Shown here in pieces: positions 17,889 to 26,869 of a stretch of DNA of 64,000 nucleotides. A program made the position numbers and the translations under genes. This DNA comes from JBAXGW01 sp037139195. GTDB lineage: Bacteria; Bacteroidota; Bacteroidia; Bacteroidales; JAHJDW01. Numbering within the stretch: position 1 is the stretch's first letter; the number at the start of each line of letters is the position of its first letter. The stretch is from the NCBI GenBank assembly GCA_037139195.1, contig JBAXGW010000016.1, positions 1 to 64,000 of the forward strand, written 5' to 3'. The notes beneath the pieces were generated by a model that searched no databases, was not told the DNA's origin, and saw only the letters and a list, made by a program, of their open reading frames with translations.

Positions 17889-19412
17889 ATGGCAAACAGT
17901 TTTTTTACAACCAAGCCCATTAAACAATTAATGGAAGAGTCCAACGCTAAAAATGGACTAAAACGCTCATTAAATGCTTTCAATTTAACCACTTTGGGTA
18001 TTGGAGCTATAATTGGAGCAGGTATATTTGTATTAACTGGGCAAGCAGCTGCACAATATGCTGGTCCTGCTATTGTAATTTCCTTCATTGTATCAGGTAT
18101 AGCATGCGCCTTTGCTGGTCTCTGCTATGCTGAATTTGCCTCTATGATTCCAATAGCTGGCAGTGCTTACACTTATTCGTATGCTACAATGGGAGAATTC
18201 TTCGCTTGGATAATTGGATGGGATTTAATTCTTGAATATCTGTTTGCAGCATCAACAGTTGCAGTAGGCTGGTCGGGATACGTGGTTAGTTTTCTTAAAG
18301 ATTTGAATATAAATATCCCCGCAGAATTTGCAAACGCCGCAGGCACAAAGCTAGTTGAAGTTCCAGGTCTAGGCTGGAAACCACTTACCGAAACTTTAAC
18401 CAGCAAACTTGCCAAATCAGGAATTGCCACTTCTGCCCTTCCACACCTTACTGCTATTGTAAATCTTCCCGCAATTATTATTATTGCACTTATCACAACA
18501 CTTTTAGTTGTAGGAATAAAAGAATCTGCGAAGTTTAACAATATAATGGTTATAGTTAAAATTGCGGTAATATTAATGTTTATAGGTATTGGAATCATGT
18601 TTGTGAATACTGCAAATTGGCACGACTTTATTCCTAAAAACACAGGCGATTGGGGTCATTTTGGCTGGAGCGGTATTTTTAGAGCTGCTGGTGTTATTTT
18701 CTTTGCATATATTGGTTTCGATGCGGTATCAACAGCTGCTCAAGAAGCAAAAAATCCTCAAAAAGACATGCCAATAGGCATTTTAGGCTCTCTAGGTGTT
18801 TCAACAATTTTATATATTCTAGTTGCGCTCGTATTAACGGGTGTTGTTTCATACACAAGCTTAAATGTAGCCGACCCAATTGCTGTTGGAGTAAATGCCA
18901 TGGGCGATGGAATGTTTTGGCTTCGTCCAATTGTTAAAATAGCTGCAATTGCAGGATTAAGTTCTGTAATTCTAGTAATGCTTATGGGACAACCGCGTAT
19001 TTTCTTTACTATGTCGAAAGATGGATTATTACCACCCGTTTTCTCAAAAGTACATCCAAAGTTTCAAACACCCTATATTGGCTCAATTGTAACAGGTATA
19101 GTAGCAATGATTGTTGCTGGAGTAGTTCCAATAAGCATTTTAGGTGAATTAGTTTCTATCGGCACTTTATTAGCATTTGTAATGGTTTGCATAGGAGTTT
19201 TAGTTTTAAGATACAAAAGACCTGAACTTGAACGACCATTTAAAACACCTTGGGTTCCATTTGTTCCAATTGCAGGTGCATTTGTATGCCTAGTTCAAAT
19301 GGCATTTTTGCCTATGGACACATGGCTAAGACTAATAATATGGATGGCTTTAGGAATTGTTATATATCTTTTCTACGGCAGATTCCATAGCAAGCTAAAT
19401 AATCCGAAATAA
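17889..19412 (+). CDS. APC-family amino acid permease
   Basis: A 507-residue transporter with ~12 transmembrane helices. The start of helix 1 has the APC signature (TLGIGAIIGAGIFVLTG), helix 2 has GLCYAEFASMIP, and helix 6 has FFAYIGFDAVSTAAQEAKNP. The pattern resembles the cationic amino acid transporter/YfnA subgroup. It lies 41 bp after the antiporter gene and may be co-transcribed with it. Substrate probably an amino acid; which one is unknown. A second member of the same subgroup is at 30333-32030. Confidence 0.9.
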   Translation: MANSFFTTKPIKQLMEESNAKNGLKRSLNAFNLTTLGIGAIIGAGIFVLTGQAAAQYAGPAIVISFIVSGIACAFAGLCYAEFASMIPIAGSAYTYSYATMGEFFAWIIGWDLILEYLFAASTVAVGWSGYVVSFLKDLNINIPAEFANAAGTKLVEVPGLGWKPLTETLTSKLAKSGIATSALPHLTAIVNLPAIIIIALITTLLVVGIKESAKFNNIMVIVKIAVILMFIGIGIMFVNTANWHDFIPKNTGDWGHFGWSGIFRAAGVIFFAYIGFDAVSTAAQEAKNPQKDMPIGILGSLGVSTILYILVALVLTGVVSYTSLNVADPIAVGVNAMGDGMFWLRPIVKIAAIAGLSSVILVMLMGQPRIFFTMSKDGLLPPVFSKVHPKFQTPYIGSIVTGIVAMIVAGVVPISILGELVSIGTLLAFVMVCIGVLVLRYKRPELERPFKTPWVPFVPIAGAFVCLVQMAFLPMDTWLRLIIWMALGIVIYLFYGRFHSKLNNPK

Positions 19413-19520
19413 AAACTCAGATTTACTGTTTTACATTCCCAAAATTTAAAAATGGTTATGTTCTAGAATAATTTGAGTTCCGTATATCCACAAACTTTTT
19501 GAACGCTTATATTATGAAAG

Positions 19521-19552
19521 CTCTTCGACTTTAGTTTATATTTGTCGAAGAG
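19521..19552 (+). terminator. Hairpin downstream of APC permease
   Basis: CTCTTCGAC/GTCGAAGAG, 9-bp perfect stem with a 14-nt loop, followed by TTTAAACTT. A plausible terminator of the upstream gene although 110 bp away. The arms also echo the CTTCGAC core of the dispersed REP-like motif. Confidence 0.5.
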
Positions 19553-19647
19553 TTTAAACTTACTACCAGGGTGAATCGAAAGATAATCGTTGGACTATTA
19601 TATAATGCTTGTTTGGTATTACTTTAACCACCAGAGGTTGAACAAAA

Positions 19648-19682
19648 TGGACTAAGCTAGGTTATATTCCAAACTTAGTCCA
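19648..19682. terminator. Second hairpin between convergent genes
   Basis: TGGACTAAG/CTTAGTCCA, perfect 9-bp stem with a 17-nt loop, located between two convergent genes. Could act in either direction. The remainder of the 344-bp gap has no gene that I can support. Confidence 0.45.
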
Positions 19683-19756
19683 ATTTACCTTTATTTACTA
19701 ACCATCAATATTTTAGGAGATGGAAACCTTTTGAATTGTAAAATATTGTATTAAAA

Positions 19757-22700
19757 TCAATATCCGTCTGAAATCACAATTCTTTTTGAAACACTCTGTT
19801 TTTCAGTATTTATAACAAGTGTGTACATTCCTGATGCAAACCCTTTTAAGTCAATTTTACAATTTGCAGTGCTGTATATATTTTCAAATACTTTTCTACC
19901 AGTTGCATCATATACGCTGATAAAAGATTTATTACCGGTATTTCCTTTAATCTCAACATTAAAAATTCCGTCGGAGCTAGGATTTGGACAAATATTTGTA
20001 CTGATGGTGGCATTAGAAGTGGATACCCCAGCACAAACATCTATAGTTATTGAAATTGTGTCAACACCTGTACATACTCCATCTGTTACAATTACGGAAT
20101 AATTATATTTGCCCGATGTCATTGCTGATGAATTTACAGTAAGGTTCTGATTCGTTGAGTTGTTGTTCCACAAATAAGTCATCCCAGGATTTCCTGCATC
20201 CAAAACAAGCACATCGCCATTGTTTGAACACAAGGTTTCATCGCTGCCAAGATCAACTGTAAACGAATTGTGAATTGTCAAATTTAAAGTAATTACTGAG
20301 TCACAACCAGTTGTATTAGTTAAAGAATGCGTTGCAGTTGTATTACTTGAAGTATAGTTAACGCCATCAATCCAGATGAATGAATCGCAGGCTGAAATTA
20401 TATCAGTTGTTGCATTTGAGTTATTAATAGTTAAGTGCAAAGTTACAACAGAATCGCATCCTGCATCATTAGTGAATGTTTGTGTGAAATCGCCTGTTGC
20501 GTTGTAATCAACATTGTGCCATTTAAAAATGGAACAAGCAGTGGCTGTTGTATCACCCGTATTATTATTGTTTGGTAAGACACTAAAAGAGCATTCAGTA
20601 AAGTTTCCTTTTGAATCAGTCGCTTTTAAGGTAACATTTGTAATTGAGGAAATGGAGGTGCCTGCAATAGGAAGTTGAGTAACTACTGGTGATAAATCAC
20701 AATTATCGCTTACATTAGCTGATGCAGTATAATCGGGCAATACATTACCACAAATAGTCTGATCTGACAGACAGATAATAGATGGTTTTGTAGTATCATT
20801 AATAATTACACTTTGTGTAGCCATAGTTGAACTTCCGTGCCCATCATCGAAAGTCCAGGTTATTACTGTAGTGTCTTGGCTTGAAATTGGAAATATCTGA
20901 GTAGTTGTTCCTGTAATTGTTCCGTAACAGGATTTTGCTGTCGGTGCTGGAATAGATGTTACAATGCATTCTGAGGTAATATTTGCAATTGGGTTATCCA
21001 TAGTAAAGAATACAGGACCATAGGGAGCTTCTAAAACATTTGCTGCAAATAAACTTTGTGGATTGCTTCCATCAAGATTTGAAACAACCACATTATTATG
21101 AGCACCATCAGTAGTATATAAAACAGCATTGGTTGTATCAACATAAAATCCCCCAGCAAAAAAGTCGAAAAGCAATATATCATTGGAACCATCAAAATTT
21201 ATCTTTCTACATTTGCCATTGTCATCATCACAGTAGTAAATTACATTGTTTTTTACGTCCAGCCCCAAATTACGAATACCGTATGCTGTAGTAATAGGTA
21301 TAAGATTAGTTCCATCCAAATTAATTCTATACAATCCCTTAGTTGAACCTATCCAATCGCCAAAATATAGATGACCATTTTTTAAATCAATATCCACATC
21401 AGAAAGATATCCTGTAGTTGAATAGATAACAATCTGATTGGTTCCATCTAGGTTGGATCTGTATATTTTCTTGTCAGGACCACTTGCCCAATATACATGA
21501 CCATTAGCAGCATCAACTGCAACACCATCACTATAACCATCAGCACCAATAACAAGCGTATCTAAGGCTGTACCGTCGTAATTCATGCTATATATCCCAT
21601 AATACCAAGACATATATATTTTTTTATTAATGGGATCAACATCAGCATCATAAAATGATTGATACAATCCTCCCAAATCAAAAGTATCCAAAGCGGAACC
21701 ATCAATGTCAGAAGAAACTATTTGGCCATGATTGTTATCGCCAATTAACACCCTTACTCCTGTATTAACAACAATATCAGAGTTGATGGTTACATTCTGC
21801 GTTTGAGTTGATGTATTTCCTTTACCATCATTAAAAGTCCATGTTAAGGTAGTAAGTCCCTTTGTGGTAATGGGAAATGTAGTAGTGGTAGTTCCGGTAA
21901 TAGTTCCAGCACATGCATCTGTGGCTGTAGGGGCTGTCAATGATGCCAAAGAGCAATCAGCTGTAACATCATTAAGACTTGATACATTGGGAATAGGAGC
22001 AGTAACATCATCAATTATTACATTTTGATTAGCAGTAGTAATGTTCCCGCGTCCATCATTAAAAGTCCAAGTAACAAGTTTTGAAGTTGTAATTGGAAAT
22101 GTTTCAGTATTGGTTCCCGTAATAACAGTTCCTGGAACAGGTGTATAAACAAAATTATCAATCCCAATAAAATCAGAATTTGTGCCAGAAGGACCGCCGT
22201 TAGGAACATAATACCTGAAAGCAAGACGACCAACCTTAGGCTCTGTCATTCCGCTTATGGTGTACGTATACAAAGTCCATACATTAGGATATCCAGATGT
22301 GGATAATGATGGGTTTATTTCATCAATCAAAGTTGTAAAATCACCTATACTTTCATTTGTTGAGCCAACATCAGAACTTGTTCCATTTGTACTTAATCTA
22401 ACCTGTAATCTATCTGGATAAGCTGGAGTAGCAACAGTACGCGTGTAAAATGAAATAACATCTCCGTTGTTAAATGTAATTTCAGGAGATATAAGCCATG
22501 CGCTGATAGTATTTGCGCCTTGAACAACATTATAATTTGCATAAGCAAAACCAGTTCCCTCTTCAGGACCAAACTGAGAACTAGCATCTCCCTGAGCCCA
22601 ATTAGGAAGTATACCTACAGGCGTGCTCAAGTTTTTCATTACCCATCCAGAAGAGGCTATATTATCAAAACCTTCGCTAAATTCAGTTAATGCTCCAGAT

Positions 22701-24169
22701 GTACAGTAATCCTTTGTTACCGGTGCGGTTAATGAAGTTATTTCACACTCTGAGGTTACATCAGCCAATACCGGAGTAATAGGAGGAGTAATATCATCAA
22801 TTATAACATTTTGTGAAGCTGTGATTGTGTTTCCGCTTCCATCATTAAATTTCCAAGTAACTACAGTGGTACCTTCTGCTGTAATTGGAAATACTTGAGT
22901 GGTTGTTCCTGTCATAACAGCACCGCAATTATCTGTTCCAACAGGATTTATGAGCGAATTTACAACACAAGAAGAAGTATAATCAGACAAAATTGGTACT
23001 ACGGCGGCTGATGGCTGAGTAATACTAAAAGTTTTTGTTGCTGTGCAACTATTTGCATCTGAAGCTGAACAAGTCCATGTGCCTACTGTAAGTCCAGTAA
23101 CAGATACCGTTCCATCGCCAGTTGGGTCGCCTGGAGTCCAGTTATAAATATATGGCAATGTACCACCACTAGCCGAAACACTAGCAGCTCCAGTTGCGCC
23201 ACCATAGCAAGCAATATCTGTTTGCGAGGCAGCTGTCAAAGAAACCGTTTTAACAGTACCCGTAACAGCAATATTTTGCATTGTAGCACCAGCAGAACTG
23301 CAAGTTACATTTCCTGAAGGAGATCCTGAAGCAGTGGAACTTAATCTAACATAAACATTAGTATTGCCAACGCTTCCACTACTTGGAGTCAGACTAAGGC
23401 TAGACGAATAACTACTTCCAGCACTAAGTGATACTTCATAACCTACAGGGGCATCCACAGCTAAGTTGCTTGTTAAGTTTGTTCCGGAAACAGTAAAACT
23501 TCCGGCTGTTGAAGCAAATCCATTACATGAAGTAAAGCTAGATAAAGTACCTGAAGATAAAATTGTGGGATTAGGGGCAGTAGCCCATTTCATAGCATCT
23601 AAAGCAATGTAGGAAATATTACCAGGTGTTGAATTAGTTGATATAACGAATTGATCAATATTTACATTTGCATTATTACTTCCTCCAAAAGTAGACATGT
23701 CAATTAATGTGAAACCATTATTAGTAGACCAGCTTGCAACAAATCCGGAACTGGAAGATGCTGTATATTGTGTTACACCCCCCAGTTTTCCAGTTATAGT
23801 AAGAGTGCCTGACACAGGCCATGTAAGATCTGATTTAGAAAGAAAAAGATACATGCTTTTCAATCTAAAGGGAACACTTCCCGCCGTCGATATAGTAAAT
23901 TGAGATCCTTGGTTTGCAATGCAGTATCCAGTATTATCGATAAATACATTATCAACTGCAGTTCCATTCCAACCAGCACCAGCCAGCACATACATATCAA
24001 ATGGACCCTGTGCCTGAGAGGTAATGTTAAACACCTGCCCATTATCGATAAAAGAGGTTGCATCTGCAGCTTCAGTTTCAAATGTTTCTGTAGTTTGCCC
24101 AAAAGCAAAATTAATAGTAAAGAAAAAAGCAAATAGAGCAATCCTGTTTAACGTTTGTTTTCGATTCAT
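19757..24169 (-). CDS. Large secreted protein with YWTD-like propeller, type A T9SS domain
   Basis: The start is placed at ATG 24169, not the in-frame start at 24274, because it begins a clean signal peptide (MNRKQTLNRIALFAFFFTINFAFGQ, split by its n-region). The product is ~1470 residues. It holds a jelly-roll-like N-terminal domain and an Ig-like region (SGTNLTSNLAVDAPVGYEVS). HYR-like repeats follow, of the type TAPTATDACAGTITGTT...LTWTFNDGKGNT, about five copies. One of these is interrupted by a choice-of-anchor domain (EGFDNIASSGWVMKN). A beta-propeller at ~21,010-21,755 has LDL-receptor YWTD-type blades (ADVDPINKKIYMSWYYGIYS, VDAANGHVYWASGPDKKIYR). The C-terminus is a Por-type sorting domain (CPNPSSDGIFNVEI, SGMYTLVI). 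Probably a surface adhesion or binding protein. Confidence 0.85.
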   Translation of the reverse strand: MNRKQTLNRIALFAFFFTINFAFGQTTETFETEAADATSFIDNGQVFNITSQAQGPFDMYVLAGAGWNGTAVDNVFIDNTGYCIANQGSQFTISTAGSVPFRLKSMYLFLSKSDLTWPVSGTLTITGKLGGVTQYTASSSSGFVASWSTNNGFTLIDMSTFGGSNNANVNIDQFVISTNSTPGNISYIALDAMKWATAPNPTILSSGTLSSFTSCNGFASTAGSFTVSGTNLTSNLAVDAPVGYEVSLSAGSSYSSSLSLTPSSGSVGNTNVYVRLSSTASGSPSGNVTCSSAGATMQNIAVTGTVKTVSLTAASQTDIACYGGATGAASVSASGGTLPYIYNWTPGDPTGDGTVSVTGLTVGTWTCSASDANSCTATKTFSITQPSAAVVPILSDYTSSCVVNSLINPVGTDNCGAVMTGTTTQVFPITAEGTTVVTWKFNDGSGNTITASQNVIIDDITPPITPVLADVTSECEITSLTAPVTKDYCTSGALTEFSEGFDNIASSGWVMKNLSTPVGILPNWAQGDASSQFGPEEGTGFAYANYNVVQGANTISAWLISPEITFNNGDVISFYTRTVATPAYPDRLQVRLSTNGTSSDVGSTNESIGDFTTLIDEINPSLSTSGYPNVWTLYTYTISGMTEPKVGRLAFRYYVPNGGPSGTNSDFIGIDNFVYTPVPGTVITGTNTETFPITTSKLVTWTFNDGRGNITTANQNVIIDDVTAPIPNVSSLNDVTADCSLASLTAPTATDACAGTITGTTTTTFPITTKGLTTLTWTFNDGKGNTSTQTQNVTINSDIVVNTGVRVLIGDNNHGQIVSSDIDGSALDTFDLGGLYQSFYDADVDPINKKIYMSWYYGIYSMNYDGTALDTLVIGADGYSDGVAVDAANGHVYWASGPDKKIYRSNLDGTNQIVIYSTTGYLSDVDIDLKNGHLYFGDWIGSTKGLYRINLDGTNLIPITTAYGIRNLGLDVKNNVIYYCDDDNGKCRKINFDGSNDILLFDFFAGGFYVDTTNAVLYTTDGAHNNVVVSNLDGSNPQSLFAANVLEAPYGPVFFTMDNPIANITSECIVTSIPAPTAKSCYGTITGTTTQIFPISSQDTTVITWTFDDGHGSSTMATQSVIINDTTKPSIICLSDQTICGNVLPDYTASANVSDNCDLSPVVTQLPIAGTSISSITNVTLKATDSKGNFTECSFSVLPNNNNTGDTTATACSIFKWHNVDYNATGDFTQTFTNDAGCDSVVTLHLTINNSNATTDIISACDSFIWIDGVNYTSSNTTATHSLTNTTGCDSVITLNLTIHNSFTVDLGSDETLCSNNGDVLVLDAGNPGMTYLWNNNSTNQNLTVNSSAMTSGKYNYSVIVTDGVCTGVDTISITIDVCAGVSTSNATISTNICPNPSSDGIFNVEIKGNTGNKSFISVYDATGRKVFENIYSTANCKIDLKGFASGMYTLVINTEKQSVSKRIVISDGY

Positions 24170-24823
24170 ATTTATATTATTTGTAAGATTAAACTTGAAA
24201 CACTCAACAAAACTAATAAAATTAGAATAGATTCCAAAATTAATAACATGAATAACCACTTTTTTATACGCCAAACTTTAAGGCATAAAAAAGCAAACTG
24301 CCACGTTGCATATATAACACACAATAGACATTACTTCAACCCAGAATCCGTATTACTGTTTTTTATTAAAAGATGTGAATTTTAAACAACTGAAAACATC
24401 TGATTTTAATGATTTTCAGACGATTTATTAAATTAAATATTCTAACGCTACGCATTAGAAATTCCTTGAAAATTAATTGTTTAAATTATAATTTCAGAAA
24501 CAAGATAAGGGAGAAAAATCAGAAAGCTGAATACTGCGTAGCGTGGGTTGGCTTGAAAAATATTATGGCGATGTGTGAAGGTGATGTGATGGTCGGGCAC
24601 ATGTCTTGTCATAAAATAAGTTTACAGGTTACCAAAGTTTACACTGAGCGGTGTCGATGTGCAGGCTTTATATTTTTCTTTTATTTTTGTTTGATTAATC
24701 AAAAGAAAGTAAAATAAAACCTAACGCTTAATCAGGGTTCAAATTACATACGCAATTTAAATACTATGTTGCTTATAATATCACCTAAATTATTATAATA
24801 ACATTTAAAAAGTCGCTTATAAA
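24170..24823. other. Long AT-rich intergenic region with REP-like motif
   Basis: About 650 bp between two minus-strand genes. A short plus-strand ORF at 24409-24717 has composition unlike a protein and no recognisable features, so it is not called. The stretch 24535-24665 is more GC-rich and contains REP-like copy c. No promoter or RNA can be identified with confidence. Confidence 0.5.
24642..24657. repeat. REP-like dispersed motif, copy c (divergent)
   Basis: CACTGAGCGGTGTCGA, the GCTCAG/TCGAC theme in reverse orientation with an altered middle. It is weaker than other copies. Confidence 0.4.
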
Positions 24824-26035
24824 CTAACTTAACAACGTAATATATATACCGGCAATAATCGCTGTAGTAATAACTCCACTTATATTCGCACCAATCGCTT
24901 CAGGCAAAATAAAAGATTGAGGGTTAATTTTAGAAACTTCTTTTTGTGCTACCTTAGCGGTTGTAGGAACACAGCTAACAGCTGCAATTCCTATTGTTGG
25001 ATTATATTTTTTTCCTGAAAGGAAATAAAGGATATAACCGCCCATAATTCCACCAATTCCAGATAACAGAAGCGCTGTAATACCTAATATCAAGAGTTTT
25101 AATATTTTAGGATCTAATAACAATCTAGCATCGCATAATACACCTAATAATAAACCGAGTAAAAAGGTTGAACCATAAAGAAGCGGACCGCTTATAAATT
25201 CTAACAAATGTGTTAATCCAGACTCACGAATGGCAACACCTACAAATAATGACAGAAACAAAGGAGCTGCTACAGGAAATAAAAATGATAGAACTGTACA
25301 AATAAATACTGCAAATGCTAACTTCATACCGGAATTAACTGGCTTTCCTTTACGTTTGTATGGAGGATTTTTAATACCTCGTATATGTTTTGGTATTAGC
25401 AGACGTATTAAATATGGATATCCTCCATAAGTTAAACCCAAATACAAATATGCAACTACTGTGATAGGCACAAAAAGATGCTTAGCCAAACTAAGCGATG
25501 TAAATAACACCATTGGTCCATCTGCACCTCCTACCATCGCTATCGACGCCGCTTCTTTAATATTTAACCCAAAATAAATTGCTATTGGAATAGTTAAAAA
25601 AGTTCCTAATTCGCCAAACATTGCTAAAAACATACTCGAAAAAGGTCTATCTAACAAATAACTAACATCTAACATGGCGCCTATACCCATAAAAACAAAA
25701 CAGGCTATTAAACCATTACTAAACATAAGAACATAAATTGGCTGAAGAAAGTCTATCTGCATTACATTCATAAGTTGATCTGTATCACTCAACAAAGGGT
25801 CAAGAAACAAGTTTCCTAAACTACCATCTGGCATAAGCATAACACCTGCATTTATTGCCGACATACCAAGTCCCATTGGAATCATCAACAAAGGTTCTAA
25901 TATCCCTTTTTTTCCTAAATAAACCAATAACATCCCTAAAATCATAAAGCCAAATCGGGCAATTGATAATGAGGCGTCTGATTGAGCAATTGTCCCAAAC
26001 CCTTGAAACAACTTGAAAAAATCTAAATTTTCCAT
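24824..26035 (-). CDS. Sodium-translocating decarboxylase beta subunit (OadB family)
   Basis: A 403-residue polytopic membrane protein. Family motifs are present: GAMLDVSYLLDRPF, SIAMVGGADGPMVLFTS (the conserved Asp of the sodium path) and the C-terminal GIAAVSCVPTTAKVAQKE region with NISGVITTAIIAG. These subunits pump Na+ using energy from decarboxylation of a biotin-bound carboxyl group delivered by a cytoplasmic alpha subunit. The start overlaps the stop of the upstream small membrane gene in a TAATG arrangement, so they are translationally coupled. No carboxyltransferase or biotin carrier gene is in the window. The substrate (oxaloacetate, methylmalonyl-CoA or glutaconyl-CoA) cannot be told. 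Confidence 0.9.
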   Translation of the reverse strand: MENLDFFKLFQGFGTIAQSDASLSIARFGFMILGMLLVYLGKKGILEPLLMIPMGLGMSAINAGVMLMPDGSLGNLFLDPLLSDTDQLMNVMQIDFLQPIYVLMFSNGLIACFVFMGIGAMLDVSYLLDRPFSSMFLAMFGELGTFLTIPIAIYFGLNIKEAASIAMVGGADGPMVLFTSLSLAKHLFVPITVVAYLYLGLTYGGYPYLIRLLIPKHIRGIKNPPYKRKGKPVNSGMKLAFAVFICTVLSFLFPVAAPLFLSLFVGVAIRESGLTHLLEFISGPLLYGSTFLLGLLLGVLCDARLLLDPKILKLLILGITALLLSGIGGIMGGYILYFLSGKKYNPTIGIAAVSCVPTTAKVAQKEVSKINPQSFILPEAIGANISGVITTAIIAGIYITLLS

Positions 26036-26337
26036 TAATATATATTTTGTTTTTTATTTAAGTCATTATTATCTCCATAATGAAAATCGTGTGAATCTTC
26101 ACGCATTTCCTTATGCATTTCTTTCATCATTTTTTTCATTTTTTGTTTTTTTAAGGAACGAATTCTTTTCGCTTCCATTGCTTCTTTTTTCACATCTTCA
26201 TCAAAAAAGCTAATTATAAATATGGATGTTAGCACCTTTTTAATTAAATATATTAAAAATGCAACAAACATAGATATGGCAAATGCCAAAAGAAACATAA
26301 ACAGTGTTTTAACTAAAACATCAATCATAATTTTCAA
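26035..26337 (-). CDS. Small membrane protein, possible OadG-like gamma subunit
   Basis: A 100-residue protein with one long N-terminal hydrophobic region (~8-45) and a basic, Met/His-rich cytoplasmic tail (KKQKMKKMMKEMHKEM). Its position directly upstream of, and overlapping, the OadB-type gene, and its topology, fit the gamma subunit of sodium-pumping decarboxylases. The tail is not the usual proline/alanine-rich gamma tail, so the assignment is by context more than sequence. Alternatively an unrelated accessory membrane protein. Confidence 0.65.
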   Translation of the reverse strand: MKIMIDVLVKTLFMFLLAFAISMFVAFLIYLIKKVLTSIFIISFFDEDVKKEAMEAKRIRSLKKQKMKKMMKEMHKEMREDSHDFHYGDNNDLNKKQNIY

Positions 26338-26413
26338 TAATTTATTTTAATAAAATAAATGCAAGTCAGAAGCGAATGCAACTAACAAGTTTTTAATAAT
26401 ATGCTTAGGAGAA

Positions 26414-26443
26414 AAAATTATAGAATTAAGAATAAATTCTATA
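26414..26443 (-). terminator. Terminator of the 109-residue gene
   Basis: TATAGAATT/AATTCTATA perfect 9-bp stem at 26419-26443. On the minus strand it is followed by TTTTTTC, giving a U-tract. It overlaps the last codons of the gene ending at 26439. Confidence 0.6.
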
Positions 26444-26768
26444 TCTGGAATTTATGAAGAAATGATAGTGTTCTAAACACTTTCCTCCAATAAAATATCT
26501 TTAATGGGATAGCCGACTTGTGGATGAAAACACTGTGAATATCTGAAAGATTTAATGATAAGGCATTCCAATTTTTCTTAAATTTAAAAACTTCTGTATT
26601 AAAATCTGAGACTAATACATCCAATGTATAATCCGATGCTAATATTGTAACTGTTGACATAACAACGCAATCCGACTTAACAACAGGGAAATCTGAAAAA
26701 TTTTTGTCTACTAGGGGACAAAATAATAATAGAAAAAATGATAATAGAAAATTAATCATTAAGCTCAT
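26439..26768 (-). CDS. Small hypothetical secreted protein
   Basis: A 109-residue ORF with a hydrophobic N-terminus (LMINFLLSFFLLLFC) that looks like a signal peptide or lipoprotein signal (Cys17). No family recognised. It lies between Kup and the OadB-type genes on the same strand and is followed by a hairpin with a U-tract, which supports it as an expressed last gene. It could be a chance ORF, since codon composition alone is not decisive. Confidence 0.45.
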   Translation of the reverse strand: MSLMINFLLSFFLLLFCPLVDKNFSDFPVVKSDCVVMSTVTILASDYTLDVLVSDFNTEVFKFKKNWNALSLNLSDIHSVFIHKSAIPLKIFYWRKVFRTLSFLHKFQI

Positions 26769-26869
26769 TCTGTTTGACTAGGCAAATATATTACAAAATA
26801 TCTGAAACAATAAGCAAAACAAACAATATTTTTCTTGTTTTTTCTTAATCGAAAATCATCTATAATATG

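Noticed and set aside
24409..24717. 102-residue plus-strand ORF in the intergenic gap
   Set aside because: No signal, motif or gene-like composition; contains REP-like DNA and lies in otherwise non-coding sequence.
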